A stretch of DNA of 64,000 bases, from assembly GCF_014518315.1 (NCBI RefSeq), contig NZ_JACVEL010000003.1:186001-250000 (forward strand), read 5' to 3'. The notes under the pieces were generated by a model. The model was given only the letters and a program-made list of their open reading frames with translations. It was not told where the DNA came from and searched no databases. Shown here piece after piece: positions 1 through 7,874 of this stretch; within the stretch, counting starts at the first letter, position 1; each line of letters starts with the position of its first letter. The DNA comes from Taishania pollutisoli. GTDB lineage: Bacteria > Bacteroidota > Bacteroidia > Flavobacteriales_D > Crocinitomicaceae. The translations under genes and the position numbers were made by a program.

Positions 1-1821
1 AGCGCTTGTGTTCAATTCAATTGACTGAGCACCGGATAAATTTGTAAACGCTTCAGAAACAACAATTCTTCCCTGAAGATCCGTGATTTCAATGGTGTAA
101 TTTCCTCCTTTTGCTTCAAATCCAACATTCAATTTCTCAGACGCAGGGTTCGGGAAGACAGTCATATCGATTGTTTCAACATCCTTAACACTTAAACCAC
201 TATTACCTGCAGGGAAATCAATTTTATTCGCATTGATGATTTCTCCTGTTGCATTGTCAATTACAACAGCAACACCATGCATGTTGTTAATGTTAGATGT
301 TGACGGAACGTTGTATGTAAATGAATAATTTACTACTTGCCCGTCCGTAATTGATGTAGGAACAGATCCGGATTGTCCGTTGTATCCGCCCAACAAAGCT
401 CTTCCCACGTGGTTGTATACCATTTGAGCAGCAGGTACAGGGCTTGGAAGGCTTTCGTAACCACCCATTGCACCATTTGCATTATTAGCATAATAGTTTA
501 CCTGGTTGTAACCGCTTCCTGTTCCGGTAACACCATCTTCCACAACAATAACTCCTAATCTGTAATTAGCAGAAGGGAAGTTGGAATAGAACGTTGCATT
601 TACATCTACAGTAACAGCAGATCCGGAAGCAGTAGCTGTACCGGCAACGGCAACAGGAACCACTAAATCTTTTCTTGCATTGTAATAAGAAACAAAGCTG
701 GCTTGTGAAACTCCTACATCCAACATTGACCGGTCAACATTTGCAGAAGGATATCCGCCAAAACTTGCCCCGTTGTCATAAGCAGAAACGGTCATCGGGT
801 CTCCGTTGTGAACCGCAATTCCAATGAATCGATCCGGGTATGTTGCTTCCATGTAGTCCATTGCAACGGCACCGCGCGGACACCATCCACACCATGTTCC
901 CGTACCTTCTTCAATGATTACCTTTTTTACAGGTGATTGAGATAATGTTGTAATGATTGTGCTTCCCGTATTATCGCTTGGATTGGAATCCGCATTTCCG
1001 TTTACCTGTGATATTACAACATCAATATCGTATGTGTTAGCCGTCGGATAATTAACCGGAGTAGTGTGGTTAACATTCGCTGATGCTCCCGCAGCAATAT
1101 TTACCGGAATGGTAGCTGTATGAGCCGTTCCGTCATTCCAGGAAACTTCCAACGAAGTAATTGCATTTGAACCGTTGTTGTTTACATTCAAAGACAATGT
1201 GTTATTGTTATTGATCAACGAATAGCGATTCACAGATGTCGAAACTAATTTCGCATCATCTGGTTGCGGAATGAAAACAGTTACGTTATCAACCCCCATT
1301 CCAAACAACCAGCCTGTTCCGTCGTTGTACAGAAAGGAGATCTTTACATCACTGTTTCCGGCATACGTGGATAAGTCGACGGATTCCACGCGCCAGTCTT
1401 CAACTGCTGTAAGATTTCTTAATACGGTCCAGGTAGCTCCGCCATCTGTAGAAATTTCGATTGTTCCCACTTCTGTTTTTCCCTGGTACGTACCTTTTTG
1501 GAAATAAAGGTCGGCGCTCAATCGGTAATTTCCGGGACTTGTAAAGTCCATAGAGGGGGAAATCAGCCGATCCGCACTTTTATTACAGTTGCAGGCATCA
1601 TCGTTTGTTCCCATAAATTTAGTTGCGTTTGTTGTACTAAATGCATAATTAGAACTTGACAATGCAGCTGCGGCTCCATTCTTCCATCCACCATCGGTGG
1701 CGAGGGTCGTTTTAGACCAGGTTCCCGGAAGACCTGATTCAAATGCCTCGTTCAACAGAACTTGTGAGAACGAGTTTCCGGCTATTGCTAGCGAGGAGAG
1801 AATAAGTAATTGTTTTTTCAT
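1..1821 (-). CDS. Omp28-like secreted protein with CGWC motif and T9SS sorting domain, partial (3' end off window)
   Basis: The reading frame opens at an ATG at 1821 and stays open for 607 codons to the window edge, so the C-terminus is missing. An N-terminal signal peptide (MKKQLLILSSLAIAG) is followed by a beta-sandwich-like region of about 200 residues. A thioredoxin-like motif GTWCGWCPRG lies near residues 308-317, as in Omp28-related Bacteroidota outer-membrane proteins. The last visible part reads VFPNPASEKLNV, then ITDLQGRIV, the signature of a type A T9SS C-terminal domain. The protein is therefore predicted to be exported by Sec, carried across the outer membrane by T9SS and possibly anchored at the surface. 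A redox role for the CxxC pair is inferred. It reads away from the sirtuin gene on the other strand. Confidence 0.85.
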   Translation of the reverse strand, partial: MKKQLLILSSLAIAGNSFSQVLLNEAFESGLPGTWSKTTLATDGGWKNGAAAALSSSNYAFSTTNATKFMGTNDDACNCNKSADRLISPSMDFTSPGNYRLSADLYFQKGTYQGKTEVGTIEISTDGGATWTVLRNLTAVEDWRVESVDLSTYAGNSDVKISFLYNDGTGWLFGMGVDNVTVFIPQPDDAKLVSTSVNRYSLINNNNTLSLNVNNNGSNAITSLEVSWNDGTAHTATIPVNIAAGASANVNHTTPVNYPTANTYDIDVVISQVNGNADSNPSDNTGSTIITTLSQSPVKKVIIEEGTGTWCGWCPRGAVAMDYMEATYPDRFIGIAVHNGDPMTVSAYDNGASFGGYPSANVDRSMLDVGVSQASFVSYYNARKDLVVPVAVAGTATASGSAVTVDVNATFYSNFPSANYRLGVIVVEDGVTGTGSGYNQVNYYANNANGAMGGYESLPSPVPAAQMVYNHVGRALLGGYNGQSGSVPTSITDGQVVNYSFTYNVPSTSNINNMHGVAVVIDNATGEIINANKIDFPAGNSGLSVKDVETIDMTVFPNPASEKLNVGFEAKGGNYTIEITDLQGRIVVSEAFTNLSGAQSIELNTSA

Positions 1822-1898
1822 AGTTTTAACATTTAATAGGTCTGAAATTAGTGATTTTTTAACAAATCAATAACAAAATGTATTTGAAAAAATGGTGT

Positions 1899-1906
1899 TA
1901 AATTTG
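1899..1906 (+). promoter_or_regulatory. Candidate -7 promoter element TAAATTTG for the sirtuin gene
   Basis: TAAATTTG matches the Bacteroidota -7 consensus TAnnTTTG and ends 22 nt before the sirtuin ATG. No TTTG at the expected 18-20 nt upstream spacing is evident, so support is moderate. Confidence 0.45.
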
Positions 1907-1928
1907 GATTACTATTTAACAGGAATAC

Positions 1929-2630
1929 ATGAAAAACAAACAGCAGATTGTTGTTTTCAGTGGAGCTGGAATAAGCGCAGAAAGCGGGATAGCTACGTTT
2001 AGAGACTCCGGGGGGCTTTGGGAAAACTACAAAATAGAAGAGGTTGCAACTCCTGATGCTTGGAAAGCTAATCCGGATAAAGTTCAGCATTTTTACAACC
2101 TGAGACGTGAAAATATCAGAAAATCGATGCCGAATGAGGCACATCTCGCAATCGCAATGTGGGAATCGGACCATGCATTAATTGTTATTACTCAAAATAT
2201 TGATGATTTGCACGAACGTGCAGGGAGTAAACAGGTAATTCACCTGCACGGAAATATTATGCAGGCGAAGAGTAGCGGACCCCGGCAGGAAGAAAAGTAC
2301 TATCCTGTAAGCGGGAGTCTGGACCTTAAAAAAGATGTGTGTGAGGAGGGTTATCCGCTTCGCCCTCATGTGGTTTGGTTCGGAGAGGAGGTTCCGAATT
2401 ATGAAAAGGCGCGTGCAATCATTCAGAAAGCAACTGTTTTTGTTGTTATCGGCACATCGTTAAACGTATATCCTGCAGCCGGTTTGATTCATTACACATC
2501 GCCTGATTGCCGGTGTTTTTTGATTGACCCGAATGCAGCGGAACTCAACGTTCCCCAACACTTCACAGTACTTAAAACAGGAGCAGCAGAAGGAATGAAA
2601 AACATTATGGAGTTGTTCAGTGAAAAATGA
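1929..2630 (+). CDS. Sir2-family NAD-dependent protein deacylase (class III-like sirtuin)
   Basis: Sirtuins remove acyl groups from protein lysines using NAD+. The 233-residue length suits a compact bacterial sirtuin. Visible motifs are the NAD-binding GAGISAESGIATFRD (residues 12-26), QNID (89-92) and the catalytic histidine in HGN (H107). Y56 and R59 form the YxxR pair that class III sirtuins use to bind succinyl or malonyl lysine, so desuccinylase activity is more likely than plain deacetylase activity (inference). Where many sirtuins hold four zinc cysteines, the segment after H107 has only one cysteine, so the structural zinc is probably absent. It appears to be a single-gene unit with its own promoter, ending in a shared bidirectional terminator. 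Confidence 0.9.
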   Translation: MKNKQQIVVFSGAGISAESGIATFRDSGGLWENYKIEEVATPDAWKANPDKVQHFYNLRRENIRKSMPNEAHLAIAMWESDHALIVITQNIDDLHERAGSKQVIHLHGNIMQAKSSGPRQEEKYYPVSGSLDLKKDVCEEGYPLRPHVVWFGEEVPNYEKARAIIQKATVFVVIGTSLNVYPAAGLIHYTSPDCRCFLIDPNAAELNVPQHFTVLKTGAAEGMKNIMELFSEK

Positions 2631-2640
2631 AAACATTAAA

Positions 2641-2672
2641 AAAGGAGGGTGAATCTTTTTTCACCCTCCTTT
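2641..2672. terminator. Bidirectional intrinsic terminator
   Basis: A perfect 13-bp stem (AAAGGAGGGTGAA, 2641-2653, with its complement at 2660-2672) encloses a 6-nt loop. It lies between the convergent sirtuin and metalloprotease genes. A-rich and T-rich flanks on both sides suit termination in both directions. Confidence 0.85.
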
Positions 2673-2696
2673 TGATCGTATTTTATGTTACCTCAA

Positions 2697-4028
2697 TTAG
2701 ATTTTCACCATTCTGATGACGGTTTTTCCTGCAGTATTGCTTTCTATAGCAACCTGGTAGACACCGTTTTGCAACTTACTTATATCAATTGTTGTTTCCA
2801 GGCCGTTGGGGGTGGTTGTTTGAACAACTTTCCCATTGATATCTGTAATTAAGATGACACCATCCATTGATGTATCACTTTTTAATGTAACACTTGTGTT
2901 GGCAGGGTTAGGATATAAGCTTACCATCATTGTTCCCTTGTCTTTGATGCCCAAAGCGTTATTGTTGTTAATGAGGTCAAACCGCTCGTTTTCGAGTACA
3001 GCGCGGATCAAGTTCATTTGTTGGACAGTAAATGAATTCTGGCAATCTTCTGCGGAATAATCCATGTAGTTTTCAACCATATCCGGTAAATCGACCCCGC
3101 CGATATTATCCACACACGTATTTTTAGTGGTATTACAATCCTGGTCAGATTGCGCATTGGCGTTTGGCGTATCAGAAATCCCGTCATCCTGTGTACAGTC
3201 TCCGTCTCCCCAAATGTGCCGAAGCCCCAGGTAATGACCTACTTCGTGTGTTACCGTTCGTCCTTTTACAACAAACGATTGTCCCTGTACATCTAACGGA
3301 TTCGGGTTGTTGCTTCCGAATGCCTGGTATTGTATTACAACTCCGTCACTTAACCCTTGTACAGAACCTGCCGGCCAGTTTGAAAGTCCGTCCGGAGGAG
3401 TGGCATATCCCATCAACATAGGAATCTCACTTCCGCCAAAACTAACAGCCATATTGCAAATCCAGATATTCAGGTAACGCGACTGATTCCATGGATTCAT
3501 CCCGCCATCAGCAGTTGATTTTACTTTCTCCATGGATGACATATCTCCTGTGAAGAATCCCATGGCGTCCATAAACGACCCTACTGTTGTTTGTGTTCGG
3601 GTAATTCCGGAAGTAGGATTCCCATTCGGATCCAATTCCGCAAGTTTAAATTGAATGTTCCCGGATCCGACATACGGTTGAAAAACGGCGCGCATGTTAA
3701 CAGAATCGGCATTTAGCCGGTTAAAATCTTCATTTAAGATGCGAATCTGGTCATGAATCACTGAATCGTGCAGGTTTTGGTTCGCCGTATTGTATACAAC
3801 GTGCACGACAACAGGGATGGTATACATTTCATCCGATTTGGCAATGTTTCCGCTTTTGGATGCTTTCGCCGCATTGAATACATCCACCGTAGATTGAATG
3901 TATCCGGGTTGTTTGGATTCACGGTAGTTCATGTATTCCACCGTTGCACATCGCTGTGTCGTCACATTCTGAGCTACTGCACTCATTGATAGTGCAACAG
4001 ACCCAAGGAAAAGGAGCTTGTTTTTCAT
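2697..4028 (-). CDS. Secreted M43 (pappalysin-like) zinc metalloprotease with T9SS sorting domain
   Basis: The 443-residue protein begins with a signal peptide ending near SAVAQ. The zinc-binding motif HEVGHYLGLRH is at residues 261-271, and the Met-turn of metzincins is in ENYMDYS (about 319-325). Cysteines around 278-329 suggest disulfides. Together these fit M43 cytophagalysin-like peptidases. Residues from about 365 form a T9SS type A sorting domain (LYPNPANTSVTL, ITDINGKVV, then a basic end), so export through T9SS is expected. Substrate is unknown; family members degrade extracellular proteins. The same-strand papain-like gene lies 68 nt upstream with no obvious terminator between, so the two secreted peptidases may be co-expressed. 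Confidence 0.92.
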   Translation of the reverse strand: MKNKLLFLGSVALSMSAVAQNVTTQRCATVEYMNYRESKQPGYIQSTVDVFNAAKASKSGNIAKSDEMYTIPVVVHVVYNTANQNLHDSVIHDQIRILNEDFNRLNADSVNMRAVFQPYVGSGNIQFKLAELDPNGNPTSGITRTQTTVGSFMDAMGFFTGDMSSMEKVKSTADGGMNPWNQSRYLNIWICNMAVSFGGSEIPMLMGYATPPDGLSNWPAGSVQGLSDGVVIQYQAFGSNNPNPLDVQGQSFVVKGRTVTHEVGHYLGLRHIWGDGDCTQDDGISDTPNANAQSDQDCNTTKNTCVDNIGGVDLPDMVENYMDYSAEDCQNSFTVQQMNLIRAVLENERFDLINNNNALGIKDKGTMMVSLYPNPANTSVTLKSDTSMDGVILITDINGKVVQTTTPNGLETTIDISKLQNGVYQVAIESNTAGKTVIRMVKI

Positions 4029-4096
4029 GTTTAGGTATTATTTTCGATTAATTCTTTGTTTAAAACGGTTTGAGTTATAAACAGGTTGGAAAAGAA

Positions 4097-5308
4097 TTAA
4101 TTAATCGCCAACTTTTTCTTTAATTCTTTTGATAAACCATCTTTGTGCAGGTAAATGTTGATCGTTTTATACTTGAAATAACTTTCGGAAACGTATAAAT
4201 ATCCTTCCGGGTAATTTCCGGTTCCCCACGAGTTTTTCACCAGGAAATACTTTGTTCCGTTTTGATCTTTGAACAAACCGACAATGTGCATTCCGTGGTC
4301 ATCGGTTGTTGTTTTGTTGTCGTATCCTTCTTGTCGCAATTCTGTAGTTATCGTCAACTCTTTTACAGGTGTTTTAAAGGCGTTAGAGGTACGCTCTGCT
4401 CCTCCGTCGGAAAAGTTGGAGTTATCTTTTCCTTTTACCTGAATAGTAGAAGGATCTTCCGGAACAATTCCCAATCCATTGCTGAATGAGAATCCTTTTT
4501 CAGAAACATCCGCTCCCCATGCTACAGTATAGCCGTTTCTGAGCGCTTGTTCCGTTGCACTGAAAAGATCATCCAGCGAAACATTATAACTAGTTCCCCA
4601 TGCCCAGTTATCCTGGATTTCCAACATACAAACTTTGTTCAATTCGTGATTGGTAAAGGAAGTCAGCGAAACATAATCATCCATGTTCAACCCGATTGCA
4701 GTTGCATAAGACTTCGGTGTATATTTCTTTCCTTTCCATTCAAACTCTTTGATGTCAGGTCCCAGATAAGCATCCAATACGGCATTTACGGCTGTTTTCC
4801 ATGCAGGAGAAAGCGGTGTGTTTCCACTTCTTTTCGACACACCTTGTACGATTCCTTCCAATGCATTAAAAAATTCCGTGTGGTTGTGCGTATCAGAACC
4901 ATAATTCAATCCTTTGTAGATTTCTTGTGGAACAATACCATATTTTTTGATTACAAACGGAATATCGTGGAATGCCCCGCCTTGTGAGAAATTGATTTTT
5001 CCATCCATTCGAATGTATTTCTCTGCTTTGCTTTCGTATGCTTTTCTGACAACATACATTTCTGATAACCAATCAGGGTTTTTCACTCCCAATCGCATTA
5101 ATTCCGATTCAAAAAAGGACAAAGCGGAAAAACTCCAGCAAGTACCTGCCTGTCCCTGACTTTCAACCGGCGTTGCGTCTAAACGGGCAATTTTGGTGAA
5201 TTTATAATCACTGTCAGGGGCATTTTTTACAGGTTCTGTATATGAAAACTGTGCATTGATTCCCGAAACGGAAAGGAATAAAAATAAGGATAAAGTAATT
5301 TTTTTCAT
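4097..5308 (-). CDS. Secreted C1-family cysteine peptidase (bleomycin hydrolase/aminopeptidase C-like)
   Basis: Papain-fold peptidase of 403 residues. The catalytic cysteine lies in QGQAGTCWSFS near residue 57. The catalytic histidine is in DDHGMHIVG and the asparagine in VKNSWGTG near the C-terminus, the order expected for clan CA. The layout resembles the C1B bleomycin hydrolase/aminopeptidase C group, but this copy has a signal peptide (MKKITLSLFLFLSVSG), so it is exported rather than cytosolic. I start at the ATG at 5308, because the longer frame begins with TTG and would push the signal peptide inward. No T9SS domain is visible, so it probably stays in the periplasm. Downstream is the M43 protease. 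Confidence 0.88.
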   Translation of the reverse strand: MKKITLSLFLFLSVSGINAQFSYTEPVKNAPDSDYKFTKIARLDATPVESQGQAGTCWSFSALSFFESELMRLGVKNPDWLSEMYVVRKAYESKAEKYIRMDGKINFSQGGAFHDIPFVIKKYGIVPQEIYKGLNYGSDTHNHTEFFNALEGIVQGVSKRSGNTPLSPAWKTAVNAVLDAYLGPDIKEFEWKGKKYTPKSYATAIGLNMDDYVSLTSFTNHELNKVCMLEIQDNWAWGTSYNVSLDDLFSATEQALRNGYTVAWGADVSEKGFSFSNGLGIVPEDPSTIQVKGKDNSNFSDGGAERTSNAFKTPVKELTITTELRQEGYDNKTTTDDHGMHIVGLFKDQNGTKYFLVKNSWGTGNYPEGYLYVSESYFKYKTINIYLHKDGLSKELKKKLAIN

Positions 5309-5354
5309 GATGTATTTCAATTAATAAAATCACAGGGATTTTATGTAAGCCGTT

Positions 5355-5362
5355 CAAAAATA
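5355..5362 (-). promoter_or_regulatory. Candidate -7 element TATTTTTG for the cysteine peptidase
   Basis: On the minus strand, TATTTTTG fits TAnnTTTG and lies 46 nt before the ATG at 5308. A TTG-like -33 element is possible about 16 nt further upstream but is weak. Confidence 0.35.
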
Positions 5363-5465
5363 GAAAAAAAATAATTGACAACTTCACTTGTGAGATCCCG
5401 AAGTTTCATTTTCGGAAAGAAACAAAATAAAAATAAAAAAAGGTTTTCGTTAAATTTTTCATCCT

Positions 5466-5497
5466 TTTGTTCGTTTAACAGATTGATAGTATATTTG
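5466..5497 (+). promoter_or_regulatory. Strong Bacteroidota-type promoter TTTG-N20-TATATTTG
   Basis: TTTG at 5466-5469 and TATATTTG at 5490-5497 are separated by 20 nt, close to the phylum consensus. The -7 box ends 22 nt before the lipoprotein ATG at 5520. Confidence 0.7.
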
Positions 5498-5519
5498 TTG
5501 CAACTTAAAACAAAAACTT

Positions 5520-6443
5520 ATGAGACACTTATTTTTTCTCTCTGTTATGACTTCTGCATTGATCTTTTCGTGTAAGAAGGAAGGATGTACAGATGAAACA
5601 GCTCTTAATTACAATAGCAAAGCAAAAAAAGATGACGGATCCTGTGAGTATGCCCAGCCAACGGAAACAGGTCCTTACCTGATTGTAAAACTGGAATTCG
5701 ACTCCCTGCAACCACGGCTGGACAATTTCGGGCAACCGGCTACAATTCCCGCTAACCATTCTGCCCAATCTCCGAAGTTTCATTCCATGAGTGCACACTA
5801 CATTGAATTGGCTCCGAATCAATGGACTGCCCTTCAAACCGGTGAAATTATCTACAGAGGTAAAGAAACGACGGCCGGCGGATCAATGGCGGCGGATTTT
5901 GATAACGCAGTGATCAAAGGAAACGGGGAAGTATTTGCTAAAATCCCGTTGAAGAATATTGCTGCCGGATCATATGAATGGCTCCGTGTTTCGGTGACGT
6001 ATCAGAATTTTGATCTGAAATACAAGTACCAGAACATTGTATCAACCGGACGTTTGGCATCATTTGTCGGTTGGAATACATACATTAAAACACACACCAT
6101 TCGCAGCATGAGTGAAACGATCAATGCGAATAAACTGCAGGGATACTGGGCATTTGAAGACTTTGGCATCGTTATCAACGGGCAAGCTGCCGGAACAACA
6201 GTGGTGAACCCGCTTCACAATACCAGCCCGATTCCTCCGGGATCGTGTATTGTTACCGGAAATTTTAATACACCGCTTGTAATTACCGGGAATGAAACAC
6301 AGGATATAACAATGACGATGTCATTCTCTACCAACAAAAGCTTTGAATGGTACGATGATAACCAGGATGGATTGTACGAGCCGGGAGCAGGAGATTACCC
6401 GGTAGATATGGGATTGAGAGGATTGAAACCAATTGTGGAATAA
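5520..6443 (+). CDS. Lipoprotein with GCTD...DDGSC motif, function unknown
   Basis: The 307-residue protein starts with a short hydrophobic segment ending in a lipobox-like IFSC, so the mature N-terminus is probably a lipidated cysteine at about residue 18. Directly after it comes GCTDETALNYNSKAKKDDGSC (about residues 22-42), a short Cys-Asp motif common at the start of Bacteroidota surface lipoproteins. The rest has no motif I recognise with certainty; it looks like a beta-rich extracytoplasmic domain and ends in a DxDxDG-like acidic loop (DDNQDGLYEPGAGDY), which could bind calcium. MbnP-like copper proteins were considered but not supported. It is a single-gene unit with a strong promoter and terminator. 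Confidence 0.75.
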   Translation: MRHLFFLSVMTSALIFSCKKEGCTDETALNYNSKAKKDDGSCEYAQPTETGPYLIVKLEFDSLQPRLDNFGQPATIPANHSAQSPKFHSMSAHYIELAPNQWTALQTGEIIYRGKETTAGGSMAADFDNAVIKGNGEVFAKIPLKNIAAGSYEWLRVSVTYQNFDLKYKYQNIVSTGRLASFVGWNTYIKTHTIRSMSETINANKLQGYWAFEDFGIVINGQAAGTTVVNPLHNTSPIPPGSCIVTGNFNTPLVITGNETQDITMTMSFSTNKSFEWYDDNQDGLYEPGAGDYPVDMGLRGLKPIVE

Positions 6444-6461
6444 TCACACAGAACGAATGAG

Positions 6462-6486
6462 AAGCCGGTAACCAGCCGGCTTTTTT
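6462..6486 (+). terminator. Intrinsic terminator after the lipoprotein gene
   Basis: The stem AAGCCGG/CCGGCTT (6462-6468 and 6476-6482) is followed directly by a run of Ts ending at 6486. It overlaps the stop codon of the convergent minus-strand gene. Confidence 0.8.
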
Positions 6487-7105
6487 ATAGCTGATAGGAA
6501 ACCCCTACATGTGCAATGAAATTCTTCAACCGCACATTGCTTTTCCCTGAAATTGCCATCGGACGGTATTCCGGTTGCAGGAAGATGGAAACATGTTCGC
6601 TCACACGTGCATTCATTCCCAGTAAAACAACAGGAATCGCTTCCAGACCTGCTTTTGCATTTCTTTTCGTATTGTCAGGAATATTGTTGGTTTTTATCGT
6701 GGTATAAAACCACCTGTTTATGCTCACCCCGATTCCAAAATATACCTGAATTTTGTTTTCGGGATTTAAGATGTATTGAAACTGTACGGGAACTTCTACG
6801 TGAAAAGAAGTGTGTTTACTTGTTTCCGTGAAATCGTTACCAAACATGTATGTTCCTGCGGCCCCGACTCTCAATTTGGCAAACGGACGGAAAGAATGTG
6901 CGTAAAAAAGACCAAAAGAAGCGACAGTGTTTTTTTGATTATTAACCTTGTAAGCTAAATTGACGACCGCTCCGTCGGCTGTAATCCGGTTAAAACCGAT
7001 TCCGCCATAAACCCCGATCTCATTCGTTTGTTTTGGTTTTTCTTGTCCCCATGTAGTAGAAAAAATAAACGATAAACAGTAGGTAATGATTACAACGTGT
7101 TTCAT
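6485..7105 (-). CDS. Outer-membrane beta-barrel protein, paralogue of the next gene
   Basis: A 206-residue exported protein with signal peptide (MKHVVIITYCLSFIFSTTWGQ). Alternating hydrophobic and aromatic residues, glycine-rich turns and a C-terminal strand ending in GVSYQL indicate an eight-stranded-type outer-membrane barrel like the PorT/OMP_b-brl families. It aligns by eye with the product of the same-strand gene just upstream (7168-7794): both have VEVP/LEIP, QFQYI.NP.N, YFGIG/YTGLG and SIFLQPEYR/SIYLQPEYR in the same order. The pair is a tandem duplication. Start chosen at the ATG at 7105; the longer frame starts with TTG. Function unknown. Confidence 0.78.
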   Translation of the reverse strand: MKHVVIITYCLSFIFSTTWGQEKPKQTNEIGVYGGIGFNRITADGAVVNLAYKVNNQKNTVASFGLFYAHSFRPFAKLRVGAAGTYMFGNDFTETSKHTSFHVEVPVQFQYILNPENKIQVYFGIGVSINRWFYTTIKTNNIPDNTKRNAKAGLEAIPVVLLGMNARVSEHVSIFLQPEYRPMAISGKSNVRLKNFIAHVGVSYQL

Positions 7106-7167
7106 AATGGAGAAAAATTTTTTCGGTAAAAAGGCATAAAGATAAGCCAAATACTTGCTTTTTCCAA

Positions 7168-7794
7168 CTATAACCGATAGATAAGCCCCAATTGTACATT
7201 TATTCCGTGCCGGATCGCGTTACTGAAGGAGGAGATACCTGCAATGCGATACTCCGGTTGCAAATAGATAGAGAAGTAATCGCTTGTCCGGTAGTTTAAC
7301 CCTACAAAAAATGCAGGCATGTATTCTAAGCGTAATTGATTGTTTCTGTACTCAGCCATAGATGTGTTTTCGTCCTGGGAGATCTTATTCCGGGTGTAAA
7401 ACTCTCTCCGAATTCCGATGCCCAGACCGGTGTAAAATTGCAGGTTATTTTGTGGATTGACGATGTATTGAAATTGAAGGGGAATTTCAAGAATAAACGT
7501 TGTAAATGTTGATTTTCCTGGGTTTCCGTTAATCAGTATATCACTTCCGGATATTTCATAAGTTCCGGTTGCTCCCAATCGCCACATAAAATGGTTAGAA
7601 AGTGGTTGCTGGTAAAAAGCACCGAATGAAATGCTGTAATTGTATTTAATCGGACCTAATAATGCCGGTCCGGTGAGAAAATAGGTTCCCGGTGATACAA
7701 ACAAGCCGATTTCATGTGTTTTTTCATCATGCTCCTGCGCAAAAAGAAGAGTGGAAGATAAAACAGCACACATAAGAATGTTCAGACGTTTCAT
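7168..7794 (-). CDS. Outer-membrane beta-barrel protein, paralogue of the preceding gene
   Basis: A 208-residue protein with signal peptide (MKRLNILMCAVLSSTLLFAQ) and a barrel-like repeated strand pattern ending in GLIYRL. It shares ordered motifs with the neighbouring barrel protein (LEIPLQFQYIVNPQNN, FYTGLGIGI, YFSIYLQPEYR). The 62-nt gap and same orientation suggest one transcript. I use the ATG at 7794, because the longer frame starts at a TTG and would add a non-signal extension. A terminator separates it from the large gene upstream. Function unknown; many such small barrels are structural or uptake-related. Confidence 0.78.
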   Translation of the reverse strand: MKRLNILMCAVLSSTLLFAQEHDEKTHEIGLFVSPGTYFLTGPALLGPIKYNYSISFGAFYQQPLSNHFMWRLGATGTYEISGSDILINGNPGKSTFTTFILEIPLQFQYIVNPQNNLQFYTGLGIGIRREFYTRNKISQDENTSMAEYRNNQLRLEYMPAFFVGLNYRTSDYFSIYLQPEYRIAGISSFSNAIRHGINVQLGLIYRL

Positions 7795-7824
7795 GCCATA
7801 AAAATAATAGAAATTGTCCAAAAA

Positions 7825-7856
7825 CAAAAGCTGCTCTATAGTATAAAGCAGCTTTG
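7825..7856 (-). terminator. Intrinsic terminator on the minus strand
   Basis: The 9-bp stem AAAGCTGCT/AGCAGCTTT (arms at 7827-7835 and 7847-7855) is followed on the minus strand by TTTTGTTTTT. It ends transcription of the large T9SS gene ahead of the barrel pair. Confidence 0.8.
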
Positions 7857-7874
7857 TCTGTTGTTAAACTTTAC

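Noticed and set aside
5520-6443. MbnP-like copper-binding protein
   Set aside because: The copper-ligand pattern and the MbnH partner gene are not seen; only the lipoprotein and DDGSC features are supported.
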